Of a stretch of 64,000 bases of DNA, positions 1-17,525 are shown piece after piece. Every line of letters begins with the position of its first letter. The first letter of the stretch is position 1. Source of the stretch: Ovis canadensis (taxonomy: Eukaryota > Chordata > Mammalia > Artiodactyla > Bovidae). The notes under the pieces were generated by a model. The model saw nothing but the letters and a program-made list of their open reading frames with translations, ran no database searches and was not told the origin of the DNA. The stretch covers positions 100,031,001 through 100,095,000 of the forward strand of contig NC_091254.1 of the NCBI RefSeq assembly GCF_042477335.2, read 5' to 3'. The position numbers were made by a program, and so were the translations under genes.

Positions 1-1185
1 TAGGGTGAGCCCGTGAGGTTGGGGTGAGCCCGTGAGGTTGGGAGTGAACCTGTAAAGTTGGGGGTGAGTGCATGAGGCTGGGGTGAGCGTGTGAGGTTGG
101 GGTGAGCGCGTGGGGCTGGTGGTGAACCCCTGAGGCTGGGGTGAGCGTGTGGGGCTGGCGGTGAACCCGTGAGGTTGGGGTGAGCGCGTGGGGCTGGGGT
201 GAGCCCGTGCGGCTGGGGGTCAGCCGTGAGGCTGGGGTGAACCCGTGGGGCTGGGGTGAGCCTGTGAGGCTGGGGTGAGCCCGTGAGGCTGGGGTGAGTG
301 TGTGGGGCTGGCGGTGAACCCGTGAGGCTGGGGTGAGTGTGTGGGGCTGGGGTGAGCCCGTGCGGCTGGGGGTCAGCCGTGAGGCTGGGGTGAACCCGTG
401 GGGCTGGGGTGAGCCTGTGAGGCTGGGGTGAGCCCGTGAGGCTGGGGTGAGCGCGTGGGGCTGGCGGTGAACCCGTGAGGCTGGGGTGAGTGTGTGGGGC
501 TGGTGGTGAACCCGTGAGGCTGGGGTGAGCGCATGGGGCTGGCGGTGAACCCGTGAGGCTGGGGTGAGTGTGTGGGGCTGGCGGTGAACCCGTGAGGCTG
601 GGGTGAGTGTGTGGGGCTGGCGGTGAACCCGTGAGGCTGGGGTGAGTGTGTGGGGCTGGCGGTGAACCCGTGAGGCTGGGGTGAGTGTGTGGGGCTGGTG
701 GTGAACCCGTGAGGCTGGGGTGAGTGTGTGGGGCTGGTGGTGAACCCGTGAGGCTGGGGTGAGTGTGTGGGGCTGGTGGTGAACCCGTGGGGCTGGGGTG
801 AGCCTGTGGGGCTGGGGTGAGCCTGTGAGGCTGGGGTGAGCGCGTGGGGCTGGCGGTGAACCCGTGAGGCTGGGGTGAGTGTGTGGGGCTGGTGGTGAAC
901 CCGTGAGGCTGGGGTGAGTGTGTGGGGCTGGTGGTGAACCCGTGGGGCTGGGGTGAGCCTGTGAGGCTGGGGTGAGCCCGTGAGGCTGGGGTGAGCGCGT
1001 GGGGCTGGCGGTGAACCCGTGAGGCTGGGGTGAGCCGTGGGGCTGGGGTGAGCCCGTGCGGCTGGGGGTCAGCCGTGAGGCTCGGGTGAGTGCGTGAGGC
1101 TGGGGTGAACCCGTGGGGCTGGGGTGAGCCCGTGAGGCTGGGGTGAGTGCGTGGGGCTGGGGTGAGCCGTGAGGCTGGGCCGTTT
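1..1185. repeat. G-rich minisatellite, 19/20-bp units, open at left edge
   Basis: Head-to-tail units of the form GAGGCTGGGGTGAGCCCGT (19 bp) alternate with 20-bp units of the form GGGGCTGGTGGTGAACCCGT. From about 300 to 1,020 the two types pair into a 39-bp higher-order unit that repeats many times with little change. The array is already in progress at base 1 and decays near 1,185. It lies in what should be ADPRHL1 intron 2. The plus strand carries dense GGGG runs. Confidence 0.95.
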
Positions 1186-1455
1186 GCTGTGGCTTCCAAG
1201 TCGCCGGGCGGTGACGGGCGCTGCTCCCCCGGCGTGCTCCCGCCTTCCCTGGTGAAGTGCTGGTTTAAGCAGTTTCCCATTTTTGTAGGGGTTGCTCTTC
1301 CATAAGCAGGGTTTTTAAATTAGCTACTCATTTACGCTTGCAGTGTGTCTTCGTCGCTGCTGTGAGCTTTCTCTGGCCGCGGTGAGTGGGGGCTGCTCTG
1401 GAGCCGTGAGGTGTGGCGGTGGCTTCTGGGCTCTAGAGTTCGGGTTAAGGAGCTG

Positions 1456-1570
1456 TGCGCACGGGCTTAGCTGCTCCGCGCCATGTGGTACCTTCCCAGA
1501 CCAGGGATCCTACCCACGTCTCCTTCAGTGGCAGGCGGGTTCGTAACCACAGGGCCACCAGGGACGTCCC
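1456..1570 (-). mobile_element. CHR-type SINE fragment
   Basis: Read on the minus strand this has the hallmarks of the tRNA-derived CHR SINEs of cetartiodactyls: a GGGACGTCCCTGGTGGCCC-like head, then the internal stretch equivalent to GGGATCCCTGGTCTGGGAAG, then a CATGGCGCGGAGCAGC-like segment. It is diverged and truncated. Confidence 0.7.
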
Positions 1571-1596
1571 TCATCACTAGGCTCTGAGAGGTCTTC

Positions 1597-1900
1597 AGGG
1601 CGTCCCTGGGGGCTCGGAGGTAAAGAAGCCACCTGCCGGCGCAGCAGACGCGGATTTGATCCCTGATCCGGGAAGAACCATGTGGCGCGGAGAAGCCACG
1701 CTCTCGCTCCTCCGCAGCTGAGCCTGTGCGCTAGGGCACCGGAGCCGGGACAACAGCCCACGGCCGCGGCTGCTGGGGCCCGAGTGCCCGGGCCTGTGAT
1801 CACAGCGGGAGAGGCCCCCGCGTCCCCGCGAGAGGCAGCGCCCGCGCTCCCGGCTGGAGGAAGCCCCGGGGCTACAGAGGCCCCGCACTGGCAACAATGA
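1597..1900 (+). mobile_element. CHR-type SINE
   Basis: This begins GGGCGTCCCTGGGGGCTCGG and contains the pol III B-box-like GATTTGATCCCTGATCCGGG. It continues with the tail typical of CHR elements (agcctgtgcgct..., ending near gcaacaatgagtg). It is GC-rich and diverged, and is oriented opposite to the SINE just to its left. Confidence 0.7.
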
Positions 1901-2184
1901 GTGAACAGAGTCACTTTTAAAAGCAGTTCCTTGCGTCCTTGGGGCTCACATCCCTCGCAGACTTGTGCTCAGCAGTGCGTTCTCCCAGCACGTGGCCTGC
2001 CTGCCCGGCCTCTTGGTGGCGGCGTCTGAGGGGAGAGGGCGCCTGGGGGCTGCTGACTCAGCTCCCCGGAGGGGCCTCTGCCGCTGTGGGCAGCCTCCCC
2101 GTGAGGACGCTGGGTCCGCGTTCCCGCCGTCATTTCCTTCACAGAGGAACTGCTGCCCGCCTGGCCTGTGCAGGTGGTCAGGAC

Positions 2185-2664
2185 GTGCGGGCATCCCTCC
2201 CTGCGGGGGTCCCTCCCTGCGGGGGTCCCTCCCTGCGGGGGTCTCTCCCTGCGAGCGTCCCTCCCTGCGGGCGTCCCTCCCTGCGGGGGTCCCTCCCTGC
2301 GGGGGTCCCTCCCTGCGGGGGTCCCTCCCTGCGGGCGTCCCTCCCTGCGGGCGTCCCTCCCTGCGGGCATCCCTCCCTGCGGGGGTCTCTCCCTGCGGGG
2401 GTCTCTCCCTGCGGGGGTCTCTCCCTGCGGGGGTCTCTCCCTGCGGGGGTCCCTCCCTGTGGGGGTCTCTCCCTGCGGGCGTCTCTCCCTGCGGGGGTCT
2501 CTCCCTGCGGGCGTCTCTCCCTGCGGGGGTCTCTCCCTGCGGGCGTCTCTCCCTGCGGGCGTCCCTCCCTGCGGGGGTCCCTCCCTGCGGGGGTCTCTCC
2601 CTGCGGGGGTCTCTCCCTGCGGGGGTCTCTCCCTGCGGGCGTCCCTCCCTGCGGGCGTCTCTCC
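2185..2664. repeat. 16-bp minisatellite (about 30 copies)
   Basis: Tandem 16-bp units of the type CCTCCCTGCGGGGGTC. Variation is mostly GGGGG/GGGCG and CCC/CTC. Because 16 is not a multiple of 3, three units give a 48-nt, 16-residue period, so open frames run through it on both strands. These encode Pro/Gly/Arg/Ser-rich repeats and are not genes. It lies in ADPRHL1 intron 2. Confidence 0.95.
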
Positions 2665-9047
<6,383 letters not shown>

Positions 9048-9260
9048 AGATGCTAAGATGCTAAGATGCTAAGGTCCTAAGATGCTAAGGGGCTAAGATG
9101 CTAAGATGCTAAGATCCTAAGATGCTAAGATGCTAAGATGCTAAGATCCTAAGATCCTAAGATCCTAAGATGCTAAGGGGCTAAGGGGCTAAGATGCTAA
9201 GATGCTAAGATCCTAAGATCCTAAGGTGCTAAGATCCTAAGATGCTAAGATGCTAAGGTG
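9048..9260. repeat. 8-bp tandem repeat AGATGCTA
   Basis: About 26 copies of an octamer AGATGCTA with variants AGATCCTA, AGGGGCTA and AGGTGCTA, arranged without interruption. It lies intergenic between ADPRHL1 and the DCUN1D2 locus. Confidence 0.97.
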
Positions 9261-9649
9261 CCCATAAGTGAATGGTGGCCTGTTCGCAGCCCGTGTTGAG
9301 AGTGAGGCTCTGGAACACAACTCCAGCTGGCACGGTTCTGGGAGACCCTGAAGCCAGGGGCCTCACAGTGAGTGCCATCGGGTTGCTGGGCATGCAAGCT
9401 CCCTCCCTGAGGGCAGCCCTCTGCCAGCTGCCCGCCGTGGGGAGAAGGGCACTGCTGGGCAGAAACACTCGTGGCTGAGGCAGAGGCACCATCCTCGGAG
9501 GTGCTCAGGGCAACTGCACACCGTTCGGCCGACGTGAGCCAAGAGGATGCTGGGAGGTGAGCCCTGGCTGTGTGCCGTGAGCGTGGGGGTGGCCGCCCCG
9601 CAGAGCCAGGAGCCAGAGACGTGCGTAACCGCCCTGTAAGCTTCTACTA

Positions 9650-10350
9650 AGCCGACATCACGGAGCAGCACGCGTGGAGGCACCGCCACAGCGGGGGGCG
9701 GCGCTGCTCGGGCCCGGAGGCTCGGCGCGCGCAGGGCAGCCACGCTCGCTCGCCTCGCGTTTGGTGAGTCCGCGTGCCTCCAGCCTGTGTGCACTCCGCG
9801 GGGGCACGGTTCTTATCGGCCAGAGGAACGCCCGTGCACGCCGAGGCTCCTGTGCGCCCTGAGAGCTGTAACCGCCCACCTGAAGCAGGCCTGCTCAGCA
9901 GGGGCCGCCTGACACCGAGAGAGGAGAGGAGAGGGTTCAGGCCGTCCACGTGGGACGCGATTCTGTCAGGAGGCGGCAGGCCAGACACGGCTGGGAGGGC
10001 CCCGGGTGAGGCGGCTGCTCCCCACGTGGGGCGGAGGAGGAGAGCCAGCGCAGAGCGTCCGCGCGTCCGGGGCAGAGCGGAAAGCCACCTCGGCCCCAGA
10101 GAGAAGCCCTTCAGTGTTTCTGAGTGCTCGGCGCTTCCGCAGCTCGCCTGCCGGGAACGCTTAGGATAGAAGGACGGTCGCCGGCCGTGGGCGAGAGGCT
10201 CGGTCCAGTCACTGAGCTCTCGCGTCTGCTGATGAGCAAGAAGGCCCGCGAGCACAGGCTGCCTTTCCCGCACAGCCGGACGCCTCAGGACGGAGCTGTG
10301 CCGCAGAGCTCGCGGCTGTCGCCGGCCTGAGTCCTGCGACCTCCCTGAAC
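9650..10350. promoter_or_regulatory. CpG-rich block
   Basis: Dense CpG dinucleotides and GC-rich motifs over about 700 bp between ADPRHL1 and DCUN1D2. No exon was recognised. It could be an unannotated promoter, an alternative ADPRHL1 start or GC-rich subtelomeric DNA. The open frames here are probably composition-driven. Confidence 0.35.
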
Positions 10351-11753
10351 GGAGCTCACACGCCAGAACCCGCAGCCCCTCGAAGGACCCTGAACGGTTG
10401 TTGAGGCTTCTGTCAAAGCTCCAAGAACCCCAGGCTTGTGGGCAGAGGTGGCCTGTGTTTTCTTTGCGGCCGCAGAAGTGGGGCTGGGAGAGGTCAGCGA
10501 CTTCCAGGCCCTGCACCTCGAGAGGGGCTGAGCCCCCACCGCACACTGCCCGCCCGGCTGGGTCTCCAGAACTCAGGTCTGAGTGGCTCATACTTCAGGA
10601 AGCCAAACTAAGCTGCACATTTTAGGCACACGCTCTGCAGAGCTGAGGGCGCTCCCCTCTCCCGTGAATTGCCCCAGTTTCTGCCCCATAAGCGGGGCCG
10701 CGGTGGGGCTAAGGGCGTGCCATGATGTGGTCATCCACGTTCGAGGTGTGGCCCAGCCAGCGCTTCTCAAACCGCCACACGAAGCCACTTCCACGATGGG
10801 CAGGCGGGTCGTGGTGCCCACCTGAACAGCACGCGGGACAGCCGCCCTCCCAGCCCCCCAGCTGGGCGTGACCCCCAGGAGGGAAAGGAGGTGGCGGGGC
10901 CATGCCGGAGGCCAGCGGCTCGGGGCGCCAACACTCCGCCCCACGTGCGTGTGGCACGGCTTCCGGCTCGTGGCATTCGGGGGACAGCCACGTGTGTCTT
11001 ACCCGCTGGACGTGACCACACCTGAAGGGCAGGAGGGTGGACAGCAAGTGCTCACATCACACACGGAAGAAAGCCAACAGTTGATTTTTAAATTTAAATT
11101 TGTCACAAAAGAGATAACTTCTCACAGAAAAATGTCTTTTAAAATGTAATAAAATACATTTTTTAAAAAAGCATACTTGCATACTTTATGAAGCTTCTTA
11201 GGTGGCTTAATAGACACTATTAGCAGGAAACAGACCCGCTGACTTGCACACAGTTTAAAGTTGCTGTGCAAACCTCAACAGCCTGTCGACCTGTAAGACC
11301 ATTCCCATGATCATCCAGAGAAAACAGAGCTGAGAAATCTGGATAATTCAAAAAACTTACGTCTTAATCCTGGCACCAAATCTAAAAACCTCAGCGTCTA
11401 CGACTGTCTTCTCAGGACATGTGTCCGGCCGCCTGACCGGCGGTTTCTTGGGTGTGGTTCCCGGACAACCAGTGGGTGTGAGCGTGCAGGGCTCACCAGG
11501 ATCTGAAGGTCCGAGGCTGCAGACAGGCTCCGCCCCTCCACAGTCACGGAGGGCTCCTACGGCAGGGCTAGAGCCCCGCCTCCAGGTGCCCAGCCGTGAT
11601 CACGGAGGGTCTCCGGCACCAGTAGTCAGCGGCGTCTTCTCTAAGCAGCGGGAGGGGGTCTCCAGGCTCACGACTGGTCAGGAAGAAATGGGCGACGGGC
11701 ACAGCTGGCCAGCATCTCCTGCAGGACGCGGTTCCCATTCATCTAAATCCAAC
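10351..11753. other. Intergenic / DCUN1D2 3' flank
   Basis: Should contain any DCUN1D2 3' UTR on the minus strand just below 11,754. I found no convincing minus-strand poly(A) signal. No other gene or repeat was recognised. Confidence 0.4.
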
Positions 11754-11845
11754 TCAGTTTTCTGCCGAGACACAACTGCCTTTACCGCCTGCGACCACTG
11801 GCCGTGCGCATTCTACGAAATCATCTCTGAGAACAGGCCATGCTC
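11754..11845 (-). pseudogene. DCUN1D2: DCUN1D2 exon 7 with stop-codon loss
   Basis: After the acceptor CTTTCCTTAAG it reads GAWPVLRDDFVECARPVVAG, then GKGSCVSAEN and TGA at 11,756-11,754. The family normally ends shortly after GGKRS. Here the equivalent stop codon reads TCG (Ser), and translation would run on for three residues. The Ile next to the second DAD-patch Asp is Arg. Confidence 0.85.
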
Positions 11846-12544
11846 CTTAAGGAAAGCAAAAGGTTTGGAAAAATCGGCATTTTAGGATAACAGTTTTCAC
11901 AAAGGATTTTTCTCACAATCCAGCATTTATATCTCAAGAACTCAAATGATTTTAAACTTCTACACGTAATGGATCAGTTGAAATTACCCTCCTCGGCTCT
12001 GGCCAGCCGGGAGCAGCAGGTGCTGTGTGCTGGCGTGCAAGCGTCTGTGAGCAGTGCCCACCGCCAGCCCTGCTGAGCATGTCCACAGTCACGTCTGCGC
12101 TGGGCAGAGGGGGCTGGGGGTGGACACTCTTTCCGAGCGGGCAGTGCCCACAGTGGGAGAAGTTCCCTGAGCCCTGACACGTCTGGGGTGGGGGCCACTG
12201 CAGGTGGGATGGTGCTCAGGTGAGTAAACACAGGCTGGAATCCTCCGTGCGCTTCGGCGGCATGATGGAATAACCGCTGGCCGCACAGGGGTCAGCGGGC
12301 CCCCGTCACCATCCTGCTTGTGGTCCTGCCTCGGGGCCCTGCACGCCCACCTTGAAAGCTTCAGCTCAGAAGCGGTCCTCCCGACTTTAAGTGTGAGCGG
12401 TATTTTCTCTTGTGGGATTTACAGGGCGTAATAAGTGAGTACCAGTCACTCCATCACTCCTGTCTCACACACGGGGTCGGGCAGGGGTCAATGGGGACCC
12501 ACCTGCCCACTGGCCATCACCTGAGGTCTGCGGACTTCACCTAC

Positions 12545-12638
12545 CTTCTTCATCGTAGTTGGACATGTCATCTGCGATTGTGTTTCCAAAATCTAGAAGG
12601 TTCCAAGTGCCCCTTGGGATCGATCTTTTGTGATGCTC
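12545..12638 (-). pseudogene. DCUN1D2: DCUN1D2 exon 6 (DAD-patch Asp changed, one codon lost)
   Basis: 94 nt between TGTGTTTTAG and GTAGGT. It reads [19 protein letters not shown] and then [12 protein letters not shown]. The family has PRDTWNLLLDF, so one Leu codon is deleted and the Asp equivalent to residue 211 is Gly (codon at 12,609-12,611). Confidence 0.87.
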
Positions 12639-13196
12639 CTAAAACACAAGAGGAAAAACCAGTGGGCCGCTGGCTCAGATGGTGCTCTCAGCCCGGTGGT
12701 CTCAGGACACAATGTGACCAGGCCTGAGGACCAGACCAGCACCGTTAATGCAGCAACGGAGCTTTGGGCCAGTGTTAGGGGCTGCATGACGCCACTGTGC
12801 AGCTGCAGAAAGCACACTTATGGAAACACAAAATAAAGCAAAAATTGTTGACTTTTATTTCACATAGAAAGGCAGCATTTTTAATCTCTGTACCCAAGCC
12901 TGAAGCCAGCTCGGAAACAACATGGGCCAGCGGCGTCTGGAGGCGCTCACTTCCTGTGAACCAGGCAGCTCTCCGCAGGGCTGGACGCGCCCCGCCACTG
13001 GACACTGCAGACACTGGAGGGCCCACTCTGCTCCTCGGGGGCCCCGGCTGGAGAGCAGCCCCAGGTCTCCCGGAGGCTCCCAGCCCCCTAGAGCCTGTGT
13101 TCGCACAGGTGAGTGCACGTGTCCACAGATGGCTCCCAAGCTCGCCTCACACTCCAGAGTGCGTGCACGTGGTGTGTCAGCATGCTCTTCTGCTCC

Positions 13197-13773
13197 CCAC
13201 CGCCCCCGGGCCCCCCGCGCGCCCCGGGCCCCCCGCCGCCCCCCACCCCCGGCCCCCCGCCGCCCCCCGCGCGCCCCGGGCCCCCCGCCGCCCCCCGCGC
13301 GCCCCGGGCCCCTCGCCGCCCCCCACCCCCGGCCCCCCGCCGCCCCCCGCGCGCCCCGGGCCCCCCGCCGCCCCCCGCCCCCCGGGCCCCCCGCCGCCCC
13401 CCGCGCGCCCCGGGCCCCCGCCGCCCCCCCGCGCGCCCCGGGCCCCCCGCCGCCCCCCGCGCGCCCCGGGCCCCCCGCCGCCCCCCGCCCCCCGGACCCC
13501 TCGCCGCCCCCCACCCCCGGCCCTCCTGCCGCCCCCCGCGCGCCCCGGGCCCCCCGCCGCCCACCGCCCCCCGGGCCCCCCGCCGCCCCCCACATGCCCC
13601 GGGCCCCCGCCGCCCCCCGCGCGCCCCGGGCCCCCGCCGCCCCCCACCCCCGGGCCCCCGCCGCCCCCCGCGCGCCCCGGGCCCCCGCCGCCCCCCACCC
13701 CCGGCCCTCCTGCCGCCCCCCGCGCGCCCCGGGCCCCCGCCGCCCCCCACCCCCGGCCCTCCTGCCGCGCATG
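13197..13773. repeat. Extremely GC-rich minisatellite in DCUN1D2 intron 5
   Basis: Tandem units of about 20-30 bp built from CCCCCCGCCG and CGCGCCCCGGGCC, with spacers such as CCACCCCCGG. The block is nearly free of A and T over about 575 bp. It creates long Pro/Arg/Ala and Gly-rich open frames on both strands that are not genes. Confidence 0.95.
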
Positions 13774-14192
13774 CTGGGGCCCTTTCCCAGGTCGCTCCTG
13801 GAGGGCCGCCCCACACGCCTCCGCGAGAAGGACTGGTCCTCACAGAGCAGGGGGACCCTGAGCAGGACAGCACAGCCACCTCCCACGGTCAGGGACGGGC
13901 CCGGCAGCCTGCACCCTCCCCTCGGCCGCGGTCGCCGCCGAGCGGTCTCGGCCCATGAACGCCCTGGGGCGGGGACCACGGACACACAGTCTGGAGGCGG
14001 CCTCGAGCAGCCTGGCCCAAGCCCATGGCACCACTTTCTGCAGGAGGCAGAGAATGGCTGCAGGTGGGCTCCCTGGGACCGCAGCTGGGGACACTGGTTC
14101 CTCAGGGCCTGCAGACAAGCAATCGGTTATTAGGACAGTAACTGCCCCGGCTAACCCTTGCATGGGGACCCGGCAAGCAGGAAGACCCTTAC

Positions 14193-14269
14193 CAACAAGA
14201 AGGTGTTCCAAAGATCTAGAAACCTAAACCTTCGGGATAATACCAGATTCCAGTAGGCGATGGCCAAAT
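14193..14269 (-). pseudogene. DCUN1D2: DCUN1D2 exon 5 (two codons short)
   Basis: 77 nt between TTTTTGCCAG and GTAAGG, encoding [18 protein letters not shown] and WNTFLL. The family has an extra Glu-Met before the Ala, so six bases appear deleted in frame. Splice sites are good. Confidence 0.85.
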
Positions 14270-14512
14270 CTGGCAAAAAGAGAGAAGGCACTTATGAGTC
14301 CCAGCCCCTTTTAACACAGCACAGTGACCACTTCTTGGCACGCTGGAGTTCACTTAGCCACACTTGGCAGTCTTACCCATGGTTACATGAGGTCTAATGC
14401 TTACGGAAGAGCTCCTGAAGCTGAGTCTGACTTGGTACCTTGGGGAAAATGGCTTTGAAAACGATTTGTGTACTAGGATAGTTGGATGTGTCGATAATTA
14501 TCCCCTAATAAA

Positions 14513-15240
14513 AAGCCTCTTGATGAAAGTGAAAGAGGAGAGTGAAAAAGTTGGCTTAAAGCTCAACATTCAGAAAACGAGGATCATGGCATCCGGTTCC
14601 ATCACTTCATGGGAAATAGATGAGGAAACAGTGGAAACAGTGTCAGACTTTATTTTTTGGGCTCCAAAATCACTGCAGATGGTGATTGCAGCCAGGAAAT
14701 TAAGAGACGCTTACTCCTTGGAAGAAAAGTTATGACCAACCTAGACAGCATATTCAAAAGCAGAGACATTACTTTGCCAAATAAGGTCCGTCTAGTCAAG
14801 GCTATGATTTTTCCTGTGGTCATGTATGGATGTGAGAGTTGGACTATAAAGAAAGCTGAGCACTGAAGAACTGATGCTTTTGAACTGTGGTGTTGGAGAA
14901 GACTCTTGAGAGTCCCTTGGACTGCAAGGAGATCCAACCAGTCCATTCTGAAGGAGAGCAGCCCTGGATGTTCTTTGGAAGGAATGATGCTGAGGCTGAA
15001 ACTCCAGTACTTTGGCCACCTCATGAGAAGAGTTGACTTCTTGGAAAAGACTCTGATGCTGGGAGGGATTGGGGGCAGGAGGAGAAGGGGACGACCGAGG
15101 ATGAGATGGCTGGATGGCATCATGGACTCAATGGACGTGAGTCTGGGTGAGCTCCGGGAGTTGGTGATGGACAGGGAGGCCTGGCGTGCTGCGATTCATG
15201 GGGTCACAAAGAGTCGGACACGACTGAGCGACTGAGCTGC
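14513..15240 (+). mobile_element. BovB LINE 3' end
   Basis: Begins within the BovB RT ORF (LLMKVKEESEKVGLKLNIQK) and continues through GCESWTIKKAEH to the 3' tail ending CACGACTGAGCGACTGAG. It is 5'-truncated with several stops. It lies antisense in DCUN1D2 intron 4. Confidence 0.92.
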
Positions 15241-16952
15241 ACCGAATTAATCCATTATGAAGACTGTTTTTCTCATGTACTGGGCTCTCTTGACAGCTGG
15301 ACCGACCTGGATATGATTAGCTGGATATGATTAACGCATACCATTTATACATACATTAAAAAAAAAACAGCTCCACGCACTTTCTAAGTGATGAACTACA
15401 AGTTAAAAGCTTGTTCAGAAAGGAAGGGACACAGTGCTTTCCAAACAGACCTTCCTTGCCACGGTAAGAACTAAAATGGAATCTGATTCAAAAGTCAATC
15501 TCGTAAGTCTCGTAAAGACTTGGGGTTTCTTAAGATAGATCCAAGACAAGTCAGCAAGTTGTTTGGTCACTAGTAGAAGTCAACGTCCTCATTTTCCCCC
15601 AGCTGGAAGGTAGCAACAATTTCACGTCTAAACAGACTGTCGCCATGGGCTGCATCACAAGGTGGGATGTTCATGGACACAGAAGCTGAGCGTCAGGGCT
15701 GCAGGAGAGGGGCTCGCTCGCTGCTCACTGCAAGGCTGGTATCGGTTTATTTCTGTGTGATTGATACAACAGAACATCAAGGGGCTGAGAAGGAAACTTT
15801 TTGTAGCTGACAACCTTCAACTAGGTCGGCTAGTCCTCACTGTCAGATGATAGAACCACAGTCTCACACCGAAATAGTGCTGGTGTGTGCATGCCAGGAG
15901 AATGAGGGCAAAAAGCAGGCAAATAAGTATTTAAGGCAACAAATGCGTTCAATGCAAAATAGTCTAGCAAACACCTTCCAAAAGATTTTCATCTAAATCT
16001 GGTTTGGCCCGACTTGGACAGAAGTCTTAAAAGCTGAAGCTCTGACCTGAGGTTCCCCAGTGAATCGTTAGAAATGGATGAGCAAGAGATACGTGAGCGG
16101 TAGCCAACTTCAAATAAAATGCTTCTATCTCCTGTGTGTTTAGCGTCCACAAGATAACTCAGTCTGAAATAACCCGGAGTCCTAGCCAGAAAGCAGTGGT
16201 CCGAAAACTTGAGGAACGGGCAGGAGAGAAGGCTGGCTGGACCTTGCCGGCGGGCCCTCGCCCTGATGAGTCTACTTCCTTATCTGAGGAAAATCCAGAC
16301 TCAGCTCGTCTTAGGGAGGGAAAGCCTCACGCTGAGAGATGGAGGCAAACCTGGGGAAGAGAGAAGAAAGCTTCATGGCAGACATTAGATCTGGTTACCT
16401 TTGGGTTCGTTTGGTCCTAGAAACCCTTCTTATGAAGTTCCCGACGTGCATTATTTGTGAAGCGCACGACTCACAGCAGACGCCTGCATTTTCAGAGACC
16501 TAGCATCACCTCAGTGAATACGCTGAGTGCTGTCCTGATGGACCTGGCCATTTGCAAAGCAACAGCAGCACTCAAAGCGATAGAACTTGAGAGCTGAGGT
16601 CAAGAACAGAATCTCCTCTACTGGCCGTGAAAGGCGTCTTTGGAGCAGCTGTTTTCTTTCTGCAAACCTCTGGAAACCCTACCTCCTGGGTAAGAAGACG
16701 GTTATAAGATGTTCCCAAGCAAAATTTACGTCTGCGATGCTCCGTTTAGAATTAGATCGTAAAGATGACCATTCTGTCAAAAAAGAACCTTTGGGCTGAT
16801 GGAAAAATTAGTTAATAATCATGAAACTTTACTTCCTCAAAAATTATGATTTCTCAAAGCCAGCTGATTGCGGACTCGAGCCAGTATAAACCATGCCGAG
16901 TATCTCACATTAAAGCGGAGCATCCAGGAGTGTTAATCGCCTCCTCTACTAG
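15241..16952. other. DCUN1D2 intron 4, no recognised feature
   Basis: AT-rich intronic sequence with no exon, RNA gene or confident repeat assignment. Confidence 0.5.
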
Positions 16953-17148
16953 GGGGCTTCCGAAGTGGCTCAGCTGGCAAAGAATCCGCCTGCAGTGCAG
17001 GAAACCCCAGTCTGATCCCTGGGTCGGGAAGATGCCCTGGAGGAGGGAACGGCTGCCCACTCCAGTGTTCTGGCCTGGAGAGCTGCATGGACTGAAGAGT
17101 CCATGGGCTCACAGTCGGGCACGACTGAGCAACGAAGCAGCGCTAGGC
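16953..17148 (+). mobile_element. BOV-A2/Bov-tA SINE
   Basis: Contains GGCTTCCGAAGTGGCTCAG, a B-box-like CAGTCTGATCCCTGGGTCGG, TGGAGGAGGGAACGGCTGCC and the tail GGGCACGACTGAGCAAC, the standard order in ruminant tRNA-derived SINEs. Confidence 0.88.
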
Positions 17149-17439
17149 TGAGGAATACCCAGCAGGCGGCACGTGCCCCTCTTACCACACACCACAGGCT
17201 CACAGGTCTGAAGGGGATGAAGCCTCGGCCTGCAGGCTGTTTCTCCACCCTTCCCACTGCTGTCCACGCTGGTTTAGGAATTATAGGAACACTTGAATCA
17301 ACCTCTTTAAATTACATTTAACCCTTCAGAAGACGATATCGTAAACTCTGGAAACTGTAAAATCAATTGTTCCATCTGGGGTTCACAGCTGTAAAATTAC
17401 TCTTTTTTTTTTTAAATTGAAGTACAGTTGGTTTGGGAG

Positions 17440-17525
17440 ATAGTGAAGGACAGGGAAGCCTGGCCTGCTGCAGTCCATGGAGTTGCAAAGAGTCAGACAC
17501 GACTGGGTCACTGAGCAACAACAGC
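17440..17525 (+). mobile_element. BovB/BOV-A 3' tail fragment
   Basis: Short 3' segment with GACAGGGAAGCCTGGCCTGC and GAGTCAGACACGACTGGGTC, embedded in AT-rich intron. Confidence 0.7.

Noticed and set aside
12797..14133. Overlapping Pro/Arg/Ala- and Gly-rich frames up to 403 codons
   Set aside because: They derive from the GC-only minisatellite inside DCUN1D2 intron 5.
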